NCBI GenBank assembly: GCA_027492585.1
Contig: JAPUEK010000041.1
Span: 1 to 64,000 of the forward strand
Origin: Paracoccaceae bacterium
Lineage (GTDB): Bacteria; Pseudomonadota; Alphaproteobacteria; Rhodobacterales; Rhodobacteraceae
Length of the DNA stretch: 64,000 bases
Reading direction: 5' to 3'
In this document: piece after piece, positions 8,539-17,378 of the stretch
How the letters are laid out: each line of letters begins with the position of its first letter
How positions within the stretch are numbered: the first letter of the stretch is position 1
Program-made: the position numbers and the translations under genes
Notes under the pieces: model-generated
What the model was told of the DNA's origin: nothing
Seen by the model: the letters and a program-made list of their open reading frames with translations, nothing else
Databases searched by the model: none

Positions 8539-9544
8539 CTTGCATCAATCCAAAACTGCGAAAGACATCATCGACAGGCGTTGCCGCCTGTTCTAGGGCA
8601 TCGACATCAAGCGTATAGATCGCTTTGCGGATATGCGCTGGAACGGCAGCGCGCCGCAGGCACGGAAAGTCTTCTCCGACGAGGAAGGCGCGACCATCAG
8701 ACAGAAGGAGCTTTCGCCCATAGTGCTCCGCATGATCATCCTGGTAGCCTGAGACGAGGATGAGGGCTTCGAACACGCGCGACAGGCCTGCCTGCGCCAT
8801 GGTTTCGCGCAGATGGGCGACCATCCCGGCCAGATCAGTGCCATCATCCGTGACCTCGAACCTCAGGGCTGCGAAGAACATCGGAGTCTTCTCGGTGTCC
8901 AACTGTTCCATGCTGTTGATACGGGCAAGGAACGCCCCGCCTGCCAGCGAGCTCTTGACCTCGACCGCGCCCGTCCCGATGTGAAAATCCTGTGCGGCGT
9001 GCAGCGGGCCTTGCCAGCAATCCACTGCCGCACCGCCGAGCCTGGTCTGCATGAGGCGGTCCAGGAACCACAGTTCCCCCATCAGGCCTAGCTGTTTCTC
9101 CGGCGACAACGGGCGGCGTTTCCGCGCCATGAATGCCTGCCAGTCCGCAACGCGGCCGACGAAAATGCGGGCCAGCTCCCGCGGATCGGTCGTCCCTGCC
9201 GCATCAAGGCAGCGCAGGACATCTGTCGTCATGACGGTGAAGATGTCGAGAGACCCTTCGGCGCGCCGGACCAGCGCGACGGCGGTGCGGTCGCCGAACA
9301 GATGATCATCCTGCACCATCACGACGTCGAAACCCTGCCCATCCGGCAGACCGCCCGGCCCGGGTAGCGTCATGCGCGGAAAGCTGACGATCAGGGCTTC
9401 ACTCGCACCTGGGAACCGGCATCCGGCTTCAACGCCGACAGCCCCGATGTCGGTCAGATGCACGAACTGCCAGTCAGCCGACGCCTCCTGCCGGGCAAGC
9501 ACGCGCCAGGAACGGAGAAGCCCGTCTTCAGTCCACCCAGTCAT
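8528..9544 (-). CDS. PD-(D/E)XK motif protein (DUF4420), putative restriction-type nuclease
   Basis: DUF4420 proteins belong to the PD-(D/E)XK nuclease fold and occur in operons with Z1, AIPR and MutL/MORC-like ATPases. The 338-residue product is full length. The nuclease core is visible in the middle: LGLMGELWFLDRL supplies the helix Glu, followed by a His/Asp-containing strand (QDFHIGTG) and the EVKSS motif near residue 205. The start ATG at 9544 lies 17 nucleotides inside the end of the Z1 fragment, and the 3' end overlaps AIPR by 11 nucleotides, the packing of a once-functional operon. It is the only intact member of the island, so its activity without Z1 is doubtful. Confidence 0.88.
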   Translation of the reverse strand: MTGWTEDGLLRSWRVLARQEASADWQFVHLTDIGAVGVEAGCRFPGASEALIVSFPRMTLPGPGGLPDGQGFDVVMVQDDHLFGDRTAVALVRRAEGSLDIFTVMTTDVLRCLDAAGTTDPRELARIFVGRVADWQAFMARKRRPLSPEKQLGLMGELWFLDRLMQTRLGGAAVDCWQGPLHAAQDFHIGTGAVEVKSSLAGGAFLARINSMEQLDTEKTPMFFAALRFEVTDDGTDLAGMVAHLRETMAQAGLSRVFEALILVSGYQDDHAEHYGRKLLLSDGRAFLVGEDFPCLRRAAVPAHIRKAIYTLDVDALEQAATPVDDVFRSFGLMQDEP

Positions 9545-10148
9545 TCATCGCCCCCCAGAGCACGCTGTTGGCCATGTAGTCGGCATTGCTGACACGACGT
9601 GATGAAGGGCTTCCAGGGAAGCTGATCGCCCAAGCAAGAATAGGGCCACCTACCTTCAGTTCGTCAATCTTGCTGTGTGCAGGATCAAGCAGGTAGAGCA
9701 TCAGAAGCCCGCGATCCCGCCGCGGCGCCGCGCCCTGATCGACCGAACCGAAGCCCAGGATGTTGCGGATTGCGACGCCGCGCGGCTCGTCCGGCGGTGT
9801 TGCGTCCTGATCGCGGTCCTTGTCGCCGCGCCAAGTCTTTCGGGTCAGGTCCAGCGCCGCGCGCCATTCTGCTTCACTCAGGTCGACGGCCTGATCTCGG
9901 GGCGAGATCAGCGTCTTGATCGAATAGCGGTCCGCCGGCTCGGATTGGACAGCGCTGCGCTTCATCATGTTGACCTCGAGACCTCCAATCGTATTGGGGG
10001 CCTCGCCTCCGCCGATCAACGCAACGGTCCAACTGGTGAGTTCGCCGTCCTTGTTCATTTCGTCGATGAAGTCGGCGATCAGTGGGCTGACCCGCGGAAG
10101 CTGCCGCCTCGCCTGAAATACGAACGGAACAGCGACAACCCCGCGCAC
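9528..10148 (-). pseudogene. Z1 domain protein, C-terminal fragment only
   Basis: The fragment matches the last part of Z1 proteins, large ATPase-related components of restriction-like operons: the blocks GELTSWTVALIGGG, YSIKTLISPRDQ with VDLSEAEW, and near the end GLLMLYLLD and WAISFPGS. Complete Z1 proteins are about 900 residues, so roughly three quarters is missing from the N-terminus. An in-frame TAG lies at 10149-10151 and the frame beyond it has no Z1 similarity. Opposite this junction a plus-strand frame resembles the start of a phage-type integrase. The usual upstream partners of Z1 (GHKL ATPase, cytosine methyltransferase, Vsr) are absent. Confidence 0.85.
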
Positions 10149-10290
10149 CTATTTTCTGCGACCGCCATCGCGTCCATTGGGCTTCAGGCGTAAGTGGATC
10201 GTCCGCAGGACCGTTCCCGAAGAGCTGCACGAGATCGTCGGCAAGCGCGAGCTGGTCTTGTCCCCGACCCTGCGCGGGATCATCCACCTC
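10141..10290 (+). pseudogene. Possible remnant of a tyrosine recombinase (integrase) N-terminus
   Basis: In the plus-strand frame starting at 10141 the translation contains RTYFLRPP, FRRKWIVRRTVPEEL and HEIVGKREL, which resembles the N-terminal recognition region of many phage-type integrases (pattern Tyr-Leu-Arg, Phe-Arg-Arg-x-Val-Pro-x-x-Leu, Gly-x-Arg-Glu). The similarity fades after about 50 residues, with no catalytic Arg-His-Tyr region. It abuts the truncated end of the Z1 gene on the other strand, suggesting an insertion or recombination removed the rest of Z1. The match is short. Confidence 0.38.
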
Positions 10291-10374
10291 GGTCTGCTCG
10301 GTGCTGGCACGGCTCTGACTGCCGTCTGTAGGCAGATTGTACCGTCGCCAACTATCGCGGATGCCGAAAATTGA

Positions 10375-10818
10375 AAGCATTTTGCCACTTCGTTATCCGG
10401 CGGGAAAGCCTCGCCGCTCGGCCTTATGGGGAACGTCCTTCGACTCAACCGGCTTGAGGGCGGACATTACGCCAAGCCTTTCGCTGGTGGAGGCGGCTCA
10501 GCGCTAGGGCTGCCGTTCCACGGGCATGTGAGCGAGATTCACCTCAACGACTTGGACGCCCACATCGCAGCCCTTTGGCAATCGATACTTGGCCGAACCG
10601 AGGATCTCATCGAGCTTATGATGTCAGTCCCGGTGACAATTGATGAGTGGCATCGGCAACGCCAAGTATATCTCGACCGACCATCGCACACAGACCAGCT
10701 TGAGTTGGGCTTTTCGGCACTCTTCCTCGCCCAACACACCATGCAGCGCCGCAGCCTCAATCGGGTCGTCGATGGCAGACCGCTCCATCAGGCAGCGGGG
10801 CGGCGGCTGTCAGACTGA
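10375..10818 (+). pseudogene. Dam-type DNA adenine methyltransferase fragment
   Basis: The plus-strand frame shows the N-terminal half of a D12-class adenine methylase: SGGKAS (normally PGGK), GGHYAKPFAGGG for the AdoMet-binding FxGG motif, HVSEIHLNDLD, then VTIDEWHRQRQVY and LELGFSALFL. Similarity stops near 10740 and the frame terminates at 10818, before the catalytic DPPY motif. The upstream in-frame TGA at 10372 leaves no proper start. The fragment is an orphan relic on the edge of the defence island, not a working enzyme. The AdoMet motif makes the family call fairly safe. Confidence 0.7.
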
Positions 10819-10825
10819 TTGCCTC

Positions 10826-12529
10826 TCAGGGCATGACCTCGAAGCGGTCCACGTCGACCATGCCGTGATCGGTGATCTTCAGGTGCGGGATCACCGGCAG
10901 GGCGAGGAAGGCCAGTTGCAGGAAGGGTTCCTCCAGCACCACGCCCAGCGATTTCGCGGCCGCGCGCAGGGCGATGAGATCGTGATGGACCCTCTCGAAG
11001 GGCTCAAGGCTCATCAGCCCGGCGACCGGCAGGGCGAGTTCGGCCAGCACCCGGCCCCCTTCGACCACCACGAAGCCGCCCTCGATCTCCCCCAGACGGT
11101 TGGCGGCAAGCGCCATGTCGGCATAGTCGGCGCCCACCACGGCGATGTTGTGATGGTCATGGCAGACGGTGGAGGCGATGGCCCCGCGCTTCAGCCCGAA
11201 GCCCTGCACGAAGCCCGTCGCGCGGTTGCCGTTCACGCCATGGCGCTCGATCACCGCGATCTTGATCAGGTCGCGGGACAGGTCGGGGCGCTTGTCGCCA
11301 TCCTCCGGCGCGATGTCGAAGGTCAGATGCGGGGTCAGGATCTTGCCGGGCAGGATGCCGATCACCGGGGTTTCAACCCGGTTTCCGCCGGTGCGGAAGT
11401 GCTGCGGCTCCAACTTCGGGGCCTTGACCGACTGGCGCGCCACCGGGGGGATGCTGCCACGGGCGGCAAAGGCCTCTGCCGTCACCTCTACCCCGCCGGC
11501 AAAGACCATCGAGACCTCACAGCCCTCAAGCGAGCCGATCACCGCGATATCGGCGCGCTTGCCCGGCGCGATCAGCCCGCGATCCTTCAGCCCGAAGGCC
11601 TCCGCCGCGGACAGGCTCGCGGCGCGGTATGTGGCCAGCGGCGAGGCGCCGAGGGAAATCGCGGTGCGGATCAGATAGTCGAGATGGCCATGCTCGGCAA
11701 TGTCGAGCGGGTTGCGGTCATCGGTGCAAAGGCAAAGGTAAGGCGCGTGACGCTCCGTCAGCAGCGGCACGAGGGCGTGCAGGTCCTTGGAGACGGAGCC
11801 TTCACGGATCAGCACCCGCATCCCCTTCCGCAGCTTTTCCAGCCCTTCTTCCGCCGTCGTCGCCTCATGCTCGGTGCGGATGCCGGCGGCGATATAGCCG
11901 TTCAGATCCTTGCCGCGCAGAAGCGGCGCGTGGCCGTCGATGTGGCGGCCGGCGAAGGCCTGAAGCTTCGCCATGCAGCCGGGGTCGCGGTGAAGGACGC
12001 CGGGATAGTTCATGAACTCCGCCAGCCCGATCACCCGCGGATGATCCATCAGCGGCGCGATATCCGCCGCCTCCAGCCGCGCGCCGGTGGTCTCCATATG
12101 GGTGGACGGCACGCAGGAGGAAAGCTGCACGCGGATGTCCATCAGCGTCAGGGAAGAGGCTTCGAGGAAGTAGTGGATGCCGGTCAGCCCGCAGACATTG
12201 GCGATCTCATGCGGGTCGCAGATGGCGGTGGTGACGCCGTGGGGGGTGACGCAGCGGTCGAATTCAAAAGGGGTGACGAGCGAGGATTCGATATGGAGAT
12301 GCGTGTCGATGAAGCCGGGGACGAGGATCTTTCCGGCCAGATCCACCTCCCGCCGCCCCGAATAGCTGCCGAAGACCCCGACGATGGTGTCGCCGCAGAT
12401 CGCCACATCGGTTTCGACGAGATCGCCGGTGATGAGGTCGAACACCCGCGCGCCCTTCAGTACCAGATCGGCGAGGGTGATGCCCCGGCCCTGGTCGATG
12501 CGGTCGGCGAGGGGGGCTTTGGCGGTCAT
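10826..12529 (-). CDS. ade: Adenine deaminase
   Basis: The enzyme deaminates adenine to hypoxanthine in purine salvage. The 567-residue product has the amidohydrolase metal motif DTHLHIESS after a beta-strand lead-in, the EFMNYPGV block, [12 protein letters not shown] and CTDDRNP, and the C-terminal cap region with CHDHHNI found in Ade-type deaminases. The start at 12529 ([12 protein letters not shown]) is supported by an AAGGAG ribosome binding site; the frame stays open for 61 codons upstream but overlaps the divergent transporter. It is monocistronic. No hairpin with a T-run was found below 10826, where it faces the methylase fragment. Confidence 0.93.
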   Translation of the reverse strand: MTAKAPLADRIDQGRGITLADLVLKGARVFDLITGDLVETDVAICGDTIVGVFGSYSGRREVDLAGKILVPGFIDTHLHIESSLVTPFEFDRCVTPHGVTTAICDPHEIANVCGLTGIHYFLEASSLTLMDIRVQLSSCVPSTHMETTGARLEAADIAPLMDHPRVIGLAEFMNYPGVLHRDPGCMAKLQAFAGRHIDGHAPLLRGKDLNGYIAAGIRTEHEATTAEEGLEKLRKGMRVLIREGSVSKDLHALVPLLTERHAPYLCLCTDDRNPLDIAEHGHLDYLIRTAISLGASPLATYRAASLSAAEAFGLKDRGLIAPGKRADIAVIGSLEGCEVSMVFAGGVEVTAEAFAARGSIPPVARQSVKAPKLEPQHFRTGGNRVETPVIGILPGKILTPHLTFDIAPEDGDKRPDLSRDLIKIAVIERHGVNGNRATGFVQGFGLKRGAIASTVCHDHHNIAVVGADYADMALAANRLGEIEGGFVVVEGGRVLAELALPVAGLMSLEPFERVHHDLIALRAAAKSLGVVLEEPFLQLAFLALPVIPHLKITDHGMVDVDRFEVMP

Positions 12530-12638
12530 GGGCTGGCTCCTTGGATTTGCGGCAGGAAAGCGCAGGGCTCGGCGTGCGTCCAGAGGAAAAGCGGAATGGC
12601 CCCTTGCGGCTCCCCGCGAAGGGTGGAACATCTTGGCC

Positions 12639-13562
12639 ATGCGACCTCTCCGCGGCATCCTGCTGAAACTCGTTTCAGTGCTCATCTTCATTGTCATGTC
12701 GTCGATGATCAAATCGACGGCGCATCACGTCCCGGCGGGAGAGGCGGTGTTCTTCCGCTCGTTCTTCGCCATGCCGGTGATCGTGGTCTGGCTCACGCTG
12801 CGACGGGAGTTTCCGGGCGGGCTGCGGTCGGCCAATCCCATCGGCCATGTCTGGCGCGGGATGATGGGGACGCTGGCCATGGGGCTGGGCTTTGCGGGGC
12901 TCGCCTATCTGCCGCTGCCGGAGGTGACGGCCATCGGCTATGCGGCCCCCCTGCTCACCGTCATCTTCGCCGCAATGTTCCTGGGGGAGGAGGTGCGCCT
13001 TTTCCGGATCACCGCGGTCGGGCTGGGGCTGACCGGGGTGCTGATCGTGCTCGGCCCGCGGCTTACGGTGATTTCCGGTGAGGTTTCCGGCCATCGGGAG
13101 GCCTTCGGCGCGATGCTGGTGCTGGGCGGCGCGGTGTTTGCCGCCCTCGCGCAGGTCTTCGTCCGCAAACTGATCCTGACGGAGCAGACCCCGGCCATCG
13201 TCTTCTGGTTCTCGCTGACGGCGACGGTGCTGTCGCTGATCACCCTCCCCTTCGGCTGGGTCGTTCCCGGCCCGAAGGAGGCTGCGATCCTTGTGGCGGC
13301 GGGGGTGCTGGGCGGGTTCGGGCAGATTTTCCTGACATCAAGCTATCGGGATGCGGATGCGTCGGTGGTGGCGCCCTTCGACTATGCCTCGATGCTCTTC
13401 GCCCTCGCCATCGGCTACTACGTCTTCGACGAGGTGCCGACCTGGCAGATGCTCGGCGGTGCGGCTCTGGTGGTCTCGGCGGGCTGCCTGATCATCTGGC
13501 GGGAGCGGGAACTGGGGCTGGAGCGCGCCAAGGCCCGCAAGGCGATGACGCCGCAGGGGTGA
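12639..13562 (+). CDS. DMT superfamily (EamA-type) transporter
   Basis: A 307-residue membrane protein with about ten hydrophobic helices arranged as two EamA repeats (the second begins near residue 150 at [13 protein letters not shown]). This family exports metabolites such as amino acids or takes up small solutes; the substrate cannot be read from sequence. The start [11 protein letters not shown] is preferred because it immediately precedes the first helix; a longer frame upstream would overlap the adenine deaminase promoter. It is divergent from adenine deaminase (110 bp between starts) and ends directly against the end of frcK on the other strand. Confidence 0.88.
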   Translation: MRPLRGILLKLVSVLIFIVMSSMIKSTAHHVPAGEAVFFRSFFAMPVIVVWLTLRREFPGGLRSANPIGHVWRGMMGTLAMGLGFAGLAYLPLPEVTAIGYAAPLLTVIFAAMFLGEEVRLFRITAVGLGLTGVLIVLGPRLTVISGEVSGHREAFGAMLVLGGAVFAALAQVFVRKLILTEQTPAIVFWFSLTATVLSLITLPFGWVVPGPKEAAILVAAGVLGGFGQIFLTSSYRDADASVVAPFDYASMLFALAIGYYVFDEVPTWQMLGGAALVVSAGCLIIWRERELGLERAKARKAMTPQG

Positions 13563-14174
13563 TCAGCGCGGCCAGGGCGTGATCCGCAGATCGGCGGGGC
13601 GGGAGCCATGCAACACCCGGCGGATGTTCGGCATATCATTGCTGTCGATCCATAGGCGGGCGGCTTCCGGCGATTTGCCGAAACCGGCCCAACGGGCCAT
13701 GAGACGGCGATCCAGCTCCGCCTCCTCCACCTCGATGGCGACGGTCAGATCATAGCTGGCCCCGTTCCACGGCGCCTCGTCAAGCAGGAGGTAATTGCCC
13801 TCCACCACCAGAATCCGGTCCTCGGGGCCGACGATATCGGCGCCCGCCCGCGAAATCTCCAGAGCGCGGTCGAAGAGCGGGATCGCCACCTCCGCCTCCG
13901 TCCGCAGGCGCAAGAGGAGATGCAGGAACCCCGCCACATCGAAGGTTTCCGGCGCCCCCTTGCGGGCGCGCAGGCCGCGGGCGATCAGCACCGCATCGTC
14001 GTAATGGAACCCGTCCATCGGCACGGCCCGCGCGCCGGTGCCGAGGCTTGCGACCAGATCGGCGGCGAGGGTGGATTTCCCCGCCCCCGGCGGGCCGGCA
14101 AGGGCGACCAGAAGCCGCCCCGCCCGTCCTTCGGCCCTCCGCCGGATCTCTGCCGCAAGCGTCTCCGGGGTCAT
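13563..14174 (-). CDS. frcK: Nucleoside/nucleotide kinase family protein, FrcK-like sugar kinase
   Basis: A 203-residue P-loop kinase of the uridine kinase/pantothenate kinase fold. The Walker A motif GPPGAGKST is near residues 26-34, with MDGFHYDD shortly after and the VVEGNYLLLDE strand in the middle. It is the last gene of the operon and its ATG overlaps the frcA stop (ATGA). In Sinorhizobium the equivalent gene frcK is the fourth gene of the fructose transport operon, where it is presumed to phosphorylate the sugar; the same role is inferred here from position. Confidence 0.85.
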   Translation of the reverse strand: MTPETLAAEIRRRAEGRAGRLLVALAGPPGAGKSTLAADLVASLGTGARAVPMDGFHYDDAVLIARGLRARKGAPETFDVAGFLHLLLRLRTEAEVAIPLFDRALEISRAGADIVGPEDRILVVEGNYLLLDEAPWNGASYDLTVAIEVEEAELDRRLMARWAGFGKSPEAARLWIDSNDMPNIRRVLHGSRPADLRITPWPR

Positions 14175-14953
14175 GCCGTCTCCTGCACCCCTTCGGGAAG
14201 CTTCGCGCCGGTCATGAAGGCCACGGCATCCGACATCGAATAGTCGGAAGGCCGGATTTCGCACAGGCGCCGGCCGAGCCGGTGGATATGGATACGGTCG
14301 GCCACCTCGAACACATGCGGCATGTTGTGGCTGATCAGCACGATCGGGATACCGCGCGCGCGCACATCGCGGATCAGTTCCAGCACCCGGCGGCTTTCCT
14401 TGACGCCGAGCGCCGCCGTCGGCTCGTCCAGGATCACCACCTTGGAGCCGAAGGCCGCCGCCCGCGCCACCGCCACCCCCTGACGCTGGCCGCCCGAGAG
14501 CGATTCCACCGCCTGGTTGATGTTCTGGATGGTCATCAGCCCCAGTTCCGACAGCTTCTCGCGTGCGAATTTCTCCATCCGCGGGCGGTCCATCTGGCGA
14601 AAGACCGTTCCCATGATCCCCGGCTTGCGCCATTCGCGCCCGAGAAACATGTTGTCGGCGATGGACAGAGCCGGGGACAGGGCGAGGTTCTGGTAGACCG
14701 TCTCGATCCCCGCATTGCGTGCATCCTGCGGGGCGCGGAAGCTCACCACCTCCCCGTCGAGGCGGATCTCGCCATGGTCGGGAGTGACGGCGCCGGACAG
14801 GGCCTTGATCAGCGTCGATTTGCCCGCGCCGTTGTCGCCGATGACAGCGGTGATCTCGCCCGGATAGAGGTCGAAATCCGCCCCGTTCATCGCCACGACC
14901 GTTCCGTAGCGCTTCATCAGGCCACGGGCGGTCAGGATGGGTTGTGCCGTCAT
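14171..14953 (-). CDS. frcA: Sugar ABC transporter ATP-binding protein FrcA
   Basis: The energising subunit of a carbohydrate importer of the CUT2 family. This 260-residue version has a single nucleotide-binding domain, as FrcA proteins do, unlike the two-domain RbsA/AraG type. Walker A is GDNGAGKST, the signature LSGGQRQGV, Walker B VVILDEPTAAL, and the switch His lies in LISHNM. The ATG at 14953 overlaps the frcC stop (ATGA) and was chosen over one seven codons upstream. It acts with FrcC in the inner membrane and FrcB in the periplasm. Confidence 0.93.
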   Translation of the reverse strand: MTAQPILTARGLMKRYGTVVAMNGADFDLYPGEITAVIGDNGAGKSTLIKALSGAVTPDHGEIRLDGEVVSFRAPQDARNAGIETVYQNLALSPALSIADNMFLGREWRKPGIMGTVFRQMDRPRMEKFAREKLSELGLMTIQNINQAVESLSGGQRQGVAVARAAAFGSKVVILDEPTAALGVKESRRVLELIRDVRARGIPIVLISHNMPHVFEVADRIHIHRLGRRLCEIRPSDYSMSDAVAFMTGAKLPEGVQETA

Positions 14954-16029
14954 TGCGAAGCCCTCCGCAGCCATTGATCCAGTGCCACAGCGACGATCAC
15001 GAGAATACCCGCCGCGAACATCTGCCAGTAATCATCCACCCCGGCAAGCGCGAGGCCGGTGTTGAACACGCCGACGATGATCGCCCCCAGAACCGACCCG
15101 GCGATGGAGCCGCGCCCGCCGAAAAGCGAGGTGCCGCCGATCACCACCGCGGTGATGGAGCCGAGGTTCACCGTGTCGAACCCGATGGGAGAGATGGAGC
15201 CGACCCGGCCAACCGCGACCCAGGCCCCGAAGGCGCAGATCACCCCGGCCAGCGCATAGACGGAGACCAGCGTGCGGTTGGTGCGGATGCCCGACAGCAT
15301 CGCCGCATCCGGGTCATCGCCGATGGCATGGACATGCCGGCCCCAGGCGGTGTGATGCAGCATGTACCAGACCACGACGGCCAGAAGGATCAGGGAGATT
15401 CCGCCGTAGGTCACGGTGGCGGTGCCAAGCTTTATGCCCTGTCCGAACCACAAAAGGAAGGGAGCCTTCTCCTCGATCGCCACCCCGCGAATGGATTCCG
15501 AATGGGAATACCAGAGCTTCAGCGAGGTGAAGATGCTCAGCGTCCCAAGGGTCACGATGAAGGGCGGCAGCTTGACATAGGTGACAAGCACCCCGTTAAC
15601 CCAGCCCATCAGCCCGCCGAAGAAGAACCCGACGAGGATGGCGATCGGGGTCGGCACGCCGAGATTCACGGCAAGGTTGCCCATGATCAGCGAGGACAGC
15701 ACCAGAATGGCGCCGACCGAAAGGTCGATCCCGGCGGTCAGGATCACCAGCGTCTGCGCGATGGCGACGATCCCGGTCACCGTCACCTGTTGCAGCACCA
15801 GCGACAGGGTGCCGGCGGTCAGGAAGCGGTTGGCGATCAGGCCGAAGGCGATGATGCTGACGAGGAGGACAAGCGCCGGGATGCTGGTCGGATAGCTCCG
15901 CAGGAAACTGCGGGCGACATGGGCCAGAGAGCGGTCGTCCTTCTCGAAGCTGGCGACGGTCTTGTCCGCCTGGTCGAGCTTCGCCTCGAAATCGGAGATG
16001 GTCTTCGTTGGTGTGGATTGGTCGCTCAT
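14950..16029 (-). CDS. frcC: Sugar ABC transporter permease FrcC
   Basis: A 359-residue CUT2-family permease with a long hydrophilic N-terminus of about 60 residues followed by eight to ten membrane helices. The family block TAGIDLSVGAILVLSS and the FGGRGSIAGSVLGA segment near the C-terminus are present. The start MSDQSTP at 16029 is preceded by a GGGGGAG ribosome binding site; an ATG 16 codons upstream is less likely. It is separated from frcB by about 120 bp containing a hairpin, and overlaps frcA by four nucleotides. Confidence 0.93.
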   Translation of the reverse strand: MSDQSTPTKTISDFEAKLDQADKTVASFEKDDRSLAHVARSFLRSYPTSIPALVLLVSIIAFGLIANRFLTAGTLSLVLQQVTVTGIVAIAQTLVILTAGIDLSVGAILVLSSLIMGNLAVNLGVPTPIAILVGFFFGGLMGWVNGVLVTYVKLPPFIVTLGTLSIFTSLKLWYSHSESIRGVAIEEKAPFLLWFGQGIKLGTATVTYGGISLILLAVVVWYMLHHTAWGRHVHAIGDDPDAAMLSGIRTNRTLVSVYALAGVICAFGAWVAVGRVGSISPIGFDTVNLGSITAVVIGGTSLFGGRGSIAGSVLGAIIVGVFNTGLALAGVDDYWQMFAAGILVIVAVALDQWLRRASQ

Positions 16030-16081
16030 TGCGTCGGGGCTCCCCCAAATGAGTTCCGGGCTCTTGCGAGCGGTCATGACA

Positions 16082-16109
16082 CGAAGGGCAACGGAACCGC
16101 CGCCCTTCG
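16082..16109 (-). other. Intercistronic hairpin between frcB and frcC
   Basis: Perfect 8-bp arms CGAAGGGC and GCCCTTCG flank a 12-nucleotide loop, in the gap between the frcB stop and the frcC ribosome binding site. There is no T-run after it. Such hairpins after a binding-protein gene often protect the upstream mRNA or partly terminate transcription, so the periplasmic protein is made in excess; that role is inferred. Confidence 0.55.
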
Positions 16110-16148
16110 CTGGTCGTCAGAAGGTTTCAGACCTGGCCGAACCGGGGA

Positions 16149-17159
16149 TCAGCCCCAGCACAGCTCCGTGCCTTTGGTGCTGTCGATGGACTCGACGCCC
16201 GCGACCGGCTTGTCGGTGACAAGATTGACCCCGGTGTTGAAGAAGGTCAGCCCGTCGGTGGCCGCCGGCTTAGTGCCGTCCTTGGCATAGGCGGCAATCG
16301 CCTCCACGCCTTTCGACGCCATCAGCAGCGGATATTGCTGCGAGGTGGCACCGATCAGACCGGCCTTTACGTTGGCCACGCCGGGGCAGCCGCCATCGAC
16401 CGAAACGATCAGCACGCCCTCCTTGCCGGCTTTCTTGAGCGCCTGAGCCGCCCCTTCCGCCGCCGGTTCGTTAATCGTGTAGACGACGTTGATGTCCGGG
16501 TCCTTGGCCAGCAGGTTCTCCATGGCGGTCACGGCGCCTTCGACCGAAGCCTGCGAGGCTTCATGGCCGATGACACGGGCATCGGTCTCGGAGGCCAGCA
16601 CCGCCAGATCCGGCACTTCGATGCCGAAGCCCTTGAGGAAGCCGGTGTCGCGCTGCACGTCCACCGAGATGTTGTCCTTGTTGATGTCGAGCATCCCGAT
16701 CTTGGCGGAAGCCGCCGCATCGCCGAGCGTCGCCGCCGCCCATTGGCCGATCAGGATGCCGGCCTGGAAGTTGTCGGTCGCAAAGGTCATGTCCTGTGCG
16801 TCCTTGTCGGCCAGCGGCGTGTCGAGCGCGATCACGAGGATCCCGGCTTCACGGGCTTTCTTCAGGACCGGGCCGACGGAATCGTTCGAGGGCGTGATCA
16901 GGATGCCCTTGGCGCCGGCGGCGGTGCAGTTCTCGATCGCGGTGATCTGCGGGGCGGCATCGCCATCGGTCACACCGGCGAAGGCCTGAAAGTCCATGCC
17001 GAGCTCGGTCGCCTTGGCCTCGGCGCCTTCCTTCATCTTCACGAAGAACGGGTTGGTGTTGTTCTTGGTGATGAGGCAGGTCAGATCGGCCGCCGAAGCA
17101 GCACCCGAAGCAAGCGCCAGAGCCGCCGCGCCCAGAAGGGCGGTGGTTTTCAGTTTCAT
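16149..17159 (-). CDS. frcB: Sugar ABC transporter periplasmic binding protein FrcB
   Basis: The substrate-binding subunit of the importer, 336 residues. A signal peptide covers about residues 1-23 with an ASA cleavage motif. The mature part is a Peripla_BP_4 type I fold: [11 protein letters not shown] at the start, [15 protein letters not shown], the DTPLADKDA loop and [12 protein letters not shown]. This set matches FrcB/RbsB-like proteins that bind fructose, ribose or mannose. The start at 17159 follows a GGGAGGA ribosome binding site. It is the first gene of frcBCAK and faces the divergent mutarotase and regulator genes across about 220 bp holding a candidate operator. Confidence 0.92.
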   Translation of the reverse strand: MKLKTTALLGAAALALASGAASAADLTCLITKNNTNPFFVKMKEGAEAKATELGMDFQAFAGVTDGDAAPQITAIENCTAAGAKGILITPSNDSVGPVLKKAREAGILVIALDTPLADKDAQDMTFATDNFQAGILIGQWAAATLGDAAASAKIGMLDINKDNISVDVQRDTGFLKGFGIEVPDLAVLASETDARVIGHEASQASVEGAVTAMENLLAKDPDINVVYTINEPAAEGAAQALKKAGKEGVLIVSVDGGCPGVANVKAGLIGATSQQYPLLMASKGVEAIAAYAKDGTKPAATDGLTFFNTGVNLVTDKPVAGVESIDSTKGTELCWG

Positions 17160-17270
17160 AGGTAGTCCTCCCAAGGATGGGGCCGCGCCCCGGTTTTACA
17201 GTCCCGCGCAAGGCTCCCGACCCCGGCGACAAGCGGAAGATGGACCGATTCCGGGCGATGCGTCAAGTTA

Positions 17271-17291
17271 AATAAATCACTCTTATTTATT
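17271..17291. promoter_or_regulatory. AT-rich inverted repeat, candidate operator of the frc genes
   Basis: AATAAAT and ATTTATT form perfect 7-bp arms around a 7-bp spacer in the otherwise GC-rich gap between frcB and the divergent rbsD-like gene. NagC/Mlc-type ROK repressors bind AT-rich palindromes of similar look (TTATTT and AAATAA half-sites), and a ROK gene lies two genes away, so this is a reasonable operator candidate. A TTGACA hexamer directly follows at 17293-17298 but no convincing -10 was found for it. Confidence 0.5.
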
Positions 17292-17378
17292 ATTGACAGC
17301 ACGACCGTTCCTCCGCAGTCTTGCCCTCACTTCCGGTCGCACCCAGATGCCGGAGAACACCCATTGACAGGTTTCACC

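Noticed and set aside
10149-10448. Extension of the Z1 gene upstream of the TAG at 10149
   Set aside because: The frame is open but the residues (Ser/Arg-rich) do not resemble Z1, and the other strand has integrase- and methylase-like signals here.
10640-13081. An 813-codon plus-strand frame across the adenine deaminase gene
   Set aside because: Antisense shadow of ade followed by an out-of-frame run into the transporter gene.
17293-17321. TTGACA as -35 box of the rbsD-like gene
   Set aside because: A sequence with any resemblance to TATAAT is missing at 16-18 bp spacing, so it was not called a promoter.
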